From Stutzerimonas stutzeri KOS6 (GTDB taxonomy: Bacteria; Pseudomonadota; Gammaproteobacteria; Pseudomonadales; Pseudomonadaceae), in NCBI RefSeq assembly GCF_000307775.2, contig NZ_KK020676.1, forward strand, positions 1,710,576 to 1,774,575: DNA of 64,000 bases. Direction: 5' to 3'. Under the pieces are notes generated by a model. It was not told the origin of the DNA. It ran no database searches and saw only the letters and a list, made by a program, of their open reading frames with translations. Below, in pieces: positions 61,520 through 64,000 of this stretch. The position numbers and the translations under genes are program-made. Positions within the stretch are counted from its first letter, which is position 1. The number at the start of each line of letters is the position of its first letter.

Positions 61520-61899
61520 TGCAATGCTCCGGGTACGGCCAGGCGGAACGGTGCAATCACCGCATCGAAGCTGTGGCCGTCTTCGGCCAGCATCTGATAA
61601 CTGCCCTGCATGCTGCCGACACAGGTCGGAAACAGCGTTCCGCTGGTGTAGACGTGGTGTTCGCCAGGCGCGATCAGCGGTTGCTCGCCGATGACTCCGG
61701 CGCCGCGCACTTCCTGCACGCGGCCGTCGCCGTCGGTGATGATCCAGTGCCGCGACAGCAGCCGGGCTGCCACCTCGCCTTTGTTCTCGATGGTAACGGT
61801 GTAGGCAAAGGCATAGCGGTTTTGTTCCGGCTCGGACTGCGCGGCCAGATAGCGGGGCGTGACGCTGACGTCGATGCGGTAGCGGTTATCGTCGGACAT
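61516..61899 (-). CDS. apaG: ApaG protein
   Basis: A 127-residue immunoglobulin-like fold protein of uncertain function, always near apaH and rsmA. Typical segments are [19 protein letters not shown] and [18 protein letters not shown]. The start MSDDNRY at 61899 is chosen; an upstream ATG at 61929 is rejected because it adds a non-conserved leader. Confidence 0.95.
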   Translation of the reverse strand: MSDDNRYRIDVSVTPRYLAAQSEPEQNRYAFAYTVTIENKGEVAARLLSRHWIITDGDGRVQEVRGAGVIGEQPLIAPGEHHVYTSGTLFPTCVGSMQGSYQMLAEDGHSFDAVIAPFRLAVPGALH

Positions 61900-61934
61900 G
61901 GGGGCTCGCTGGTGAAGGCAGGCAGGCAAAAGCC

Positions 61935-62729
61935 CTAGCTGCGTTCTGTCAGTTGATCGGAAAGGCGAACGAAGGCCGCCAGGTCCAGTTGTTCGGGACG
62001 CAGGCTGCCGTCGACATCCGCCGCGGCTATGGCTTCGGCATCCAGCAGGCCCTTGAGGGTGTTGCGCAAGGTCTTGCGCCGCTGGTTGAAGGCCTCGCGC
62101 ACGACGCGCTCCAGCTGACGGTGATCACGTGCCGGATGCGGCAACGTCTCGTGCGGCACCAGGCGTACGATCGCCGAATCGACCTTGGGCGCGGGGTTGA
62201 ATGCGCCTGGGCCGACGTTGAACAAGTGCTCCACCCGGCAGTGATACTGCACCATGATCGACAGCCGTCCCCAGTCGCCACCGCCCGGCGTCGCTGCCAG
62301 GCGCTCGACCACTTCCTTCTGCAGCATGAAATGCATGTCGCGGATCAAATGCGCGTGGTCGAGCAGGTGAAAGATCAACGGCGTGGAAATGTTGTAAGGC
62401 AGGTTGCCGACGATGCGCAGGCTGTTCGGGACGTCGCTGAGGCGACTGAAGTCGAACTTCAGCGCGTCGCCCTGGTTCAGATCGAAGTTTTCGCGCCCGG
62501 CGAATTTACTCTGGAGGATGGGGATCAGATCCAGATCGAGCTCGACGACATCGAGGTGCGCGCCGCTATCGAGCAGTCCTTCGGTCAGTGCGCCCTGGCC
62601 TGGGCCGATCTCGACGAGACGTTCGCCCGGCTTGGCATGAATCGCCCGCAGGATGCGGTGGATGACGCCGGCGTCGTGCAGGAAGTTCTGGCCAAAGCGC
62701 TTGCGTGCGCGGTGTTGATAGTCGGACAT
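61935..62729 (-). CDS. rsmA: 16S rRNA dimethyladenosine transferase (KsgA)
   Basis: Dimethylates A1518 and A1519 of 16S rRNA. The 264-residue protein has the N terminus [14 protein letters not shown], the SAM motif [14 protein letters not shown] and the catalytic NLPYNISTP. It lies between pdxA and apaG in the common pdxA-rsmA-apaGH order. Confidence 0.96.
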   Translation of the reverse strand: MSDYQHRARKRFGQNFLHDAGVIHRILRAIHAKPGERLVEIGPGQGALTEGLLDSGAHLDVVELDLDLIPILQSKFAGRENFDLNQGDALKFDFSRLSDVPNSLRIVGNLPYNISTPLIFHLLDHAHLIRDMHFMLQKEVVERLAATPGGGDWGRLSIMVQYHCRVEHLFNVGPGAFNPAPKVDSAIVRLVPHETLPHPARDHRQLERVVREAFNQRRKTLRNTLKGLLDAEAIAAADVDGSLRPEQLDLAAFVRLSDQLTERS

Positions 62730-62745
62730 CGGGGCTCCAGGGAGC

Positions 62746-62773
62746 AGCTTGAAGCCTGAAGCTCGAAGCTGAA
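62746..62773. repeat. Degenerate tandem heptamers between pdxA and rsmA
   Basis: Four consecutive 7-base units, AGCTTGA, AGCCTGA, AGCTCGA and AGCTGAA, lie in the 122-base gap ahead of rsmA. The remainder of the gap shows nothing else. Confidence 0.6.
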
Positions 62774-62851
62774 AGCGAATAAGGCGCGTATTTTAGCAGG
62801 CGAGGGCGGCAAGAAGATCGGTTGCGCCCATATCCCGCCCGGCTGCGGCCA

Positions 62852-63844
62852 CTAGCTGCGCGCGTCGGCCATCTGATAGGCGGTTTCCAGTGCCACCTGC
62901 AGGCTGCCGGTATCGATATTGCCGCTGCCCGCCAGATCCAGCGCCGTGCCGTGATCCACCGAGGTGCGAACGATCGGCAAGCCGAGCGTGACGTTGACGG
63001 CGGCACCGAAGCCCTTGTACTTGAGCACCGGCAGCCCCTGGTCGTGGTACATCGCCAGCACGGCATCGCAGTGCTCCAGGTGCTTCGGCGTGAACAGCGT
63101 ATCGGCAGGCAATGGGCCGATCAGGTCGAGGCCCTCGTCGCGCAGACGGGCAAGCGTTGGCTCGATGATCTCGATTTCCTCGCGGCCCAGATGGCCGCCT
63201 TCGCCGGCATGAGGATTCAGCCCGCAGACCAGTATGCGCGGTCGGGCAATAGCGAACTTGTTTTTCAGATCGGCGTGCAGGATGCGCGTGACCCGCTCGA
63301 GGCGCTCGGCTGTGATGGCTGCTGCGACGTCCTTGAGTGGCAGGTGGGTGGTTACCAGTGCCACGCGCAGGCCCCGTGTGGCGAGCATCATCACGACCTG
63401 CTCGGTATGGGTCAGTTCAGCGAGAAACTCGGTGTGCCCGGAGAAGGGTATGCCGGCTTCGTTGATCACGCCCTTGTGCACCGGTGCGGTGATCATGCCG
63501 GCGAAGCTGCCATCCAGGCAGCCGCGTCCGGCGCGGGTCAGCGTCTCCAGTACATAGCGGCCGTTGCGCGCATCGAGCTGGCCTGCCGTCACCGGTGCGT
63601 CGAGCGCGGTGTCCCAGACGTACAGGCTGTTGGCCGGAGCCGGTTTGCCTGGCCAGCAATGCGGGCCGACATCCAGCAGTTCGATGGCCAGCCCCAGTTG
63701 CGCGGCGCGCTCCTTCAGCAGCGCGTGGCTGGCAATCGCCACCAGTACTCGCGGCTGTGCCTGGCGTGCCAGCAGCAGGCACAGATCCGGGCCGATGCCG
63801 GCTGGCTCGCCGGGGGTGAGAACGAAGGGGCGGAAAGCAGTCAT
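62852..63844 (-). CDS. pdxA: 4-hydroxythreonine-4-phosphate dehydrogenase
   Basis: NAD-dependent oxidation in pyridoxal phosphate synthesis. The 330-residue protein has the family N terminus [13 protein letters not shown], the segment APVHKGVIN, and the metal ligands in [15 protein letters not shown] and [11 protein letters not shown] use the ATG at 63844 ([10 protein letters not shown]); an ATG at 63859 is an alternative. Same strand as rsmA. Confidence 0.95.
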   Translation of the reverse strand: MTAFRPFVLTPGEPAGIGPDLCLLLARQAQPRVLVAIASHALLKERAAQLGLAIELLDVGPHCWPGKPAPANSLYVWDTALDAPVTAGQLDARNGRYVLETLTRAGRGCLDGSFAGMITAPVHKGVINEAGIPFSGHTEFLAELTHTEQVVMMLATRGLRVALVTTHLPLKDVAAAITAERLERVTRILHADLKNKFAIARPRILVCGLNPHAGEGGHLGREEIEIIEPTLARLRDEGLDLIGPLPADTLFTPKHLEHCDAVLAMYHDQGLPVLKYKGFGAAVNVTLGLPIVRTSVDHGTALDLAGSGNIDTGSLQVALETAYQMADARS

Positions 63845-63883
63845 CGCGGTTCTCGGCATTGAGTGCGGCGGTTGTCCGCCTGA

Positions 63884-63921
63884 AATGAAAACGGGGTGGC
63901 GACCCTTCGGTCGTCACCCCG
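63884..63921 (-). terminator. Intrinsic terminator of the gene upstream of pdxA
   Basis: A 13-bp stem (63892-63904 with 63909-63921) closes a CTTC loop. On the minus strand it is followed by TTTTCATTTC. It would end a transcript coming from beyond the right edge, where surA lies in related genomes. Confidence 0.75.
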
Positions 63922-63939
63922 CATCCTGGCTTGCAGCTT

Positions 63940-64000
63940 CGTAGGGGTGGATCGCGCTTCATCGATCCACCGAGCGGAGTTGCGGTGGATGTAAAAAGCG
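63940..64000. repeat. REP-like palindromic repeat, cut by the window edge
   Basis: GGTGGATCG (63946-63954) pairs with CGATCCACC (63963-63971), and GGTGGATGTAAAAAGCG follows. This pattern matches a repetitive extragenic palindrome common in Stutzerimonas and related pseudomonads, as far as I recall. Only part of the unit is visible. Confidence 0.65.

Overview
The window is about 64 kb of a high-GC gammaproteobacterial chromosome from the Pseudomonas lineage, probably the Stutzerimonas (P. stutzeri) group. The evidence is gene order: ponA/pilMNOPQ/aroKB/damX/gltBD/hemE/metY on the left and rpoD-dnaG-rpsU/tsaD/plsY/folB/folK/cca/spoVR-yeaHG/glpE/apaHG/rsmA/pdxA on the right, both remembered as standard Pseudomonas blocks. 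A REP-like hairpin of a Stutzerimonas-type family sits at the right edge. Species assignment is inference.

Layout. 1-26.5 kb is core: the tail of a nuclease-like gene, malic enzyme (maeB), PBP1A (mrcA) divergent from the type IV pilus operon pilMNOPQ, shikimate genes aroK-aroB, the division protein DamX, glutamate synthase gltB/gltD, hemE, a divergent MFS/LysR pair, thioredoxin 2, O-acetylhomoserine sulfhydrylase and an SLC13-type permease. 26.9-39.0 kb is a self-contained catabolic cluster: IclR regulator plus acyl-CoA dehydrogenase on the minus strand, divergent from enoyl-CoA hydratase, 3-hydroxyacyl-CoA dehydrogenase, a PcaF-like thiolase, a class III CoA transferase, a tripartite tricarboxylate (TctCBA) transporter and etfBA. 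Together they form a complete import, CoA activation and beta-oxidation route with its own electron acceptor, most likely for a dicarboxylate such as adipate. Two near-identical IclR-type operators sit in the divergent promoter region.

39.2-45.8 kb is an accessory island between two copies of a 27-bp piece of tRNA-Ile2(CAU), with the intact tRNA at the right border. It carries no integrase. Its cargo is an AT-rich, translationally coupled three-gene operon: an alpha/beta-hydrolase with a helical C-terminal domain, a small winged-helix-like middle protein, and a Rad50/SMC-like ATPase with a CxxC zinc hook. I read this as an ABC-three-component (ABC-3C) conflict/defence system with a lipase-like effector. 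Next to it are a NERD nuclease-like membrane protein and a class II Fic AMP-transferase with a C-terminal winged helix. The Fic promoter holds two tandem palindromes that look like an autoregulatory operator. This is the most interesting part of the window.

45.9-64 kb returns to core: a small conserved protein, a CRP/FNR regulator with CooA-like features, the rpsU-dnaG-rpoD macromolecular synthesis operon, tsaD, plsY, folB-folK, cca, the SpoVR/YeaH/YeaG stress module, glpE, apaH-apaG, rsmA and pdxA. All functional statements come from reading protein motifs and context; no database search was run.
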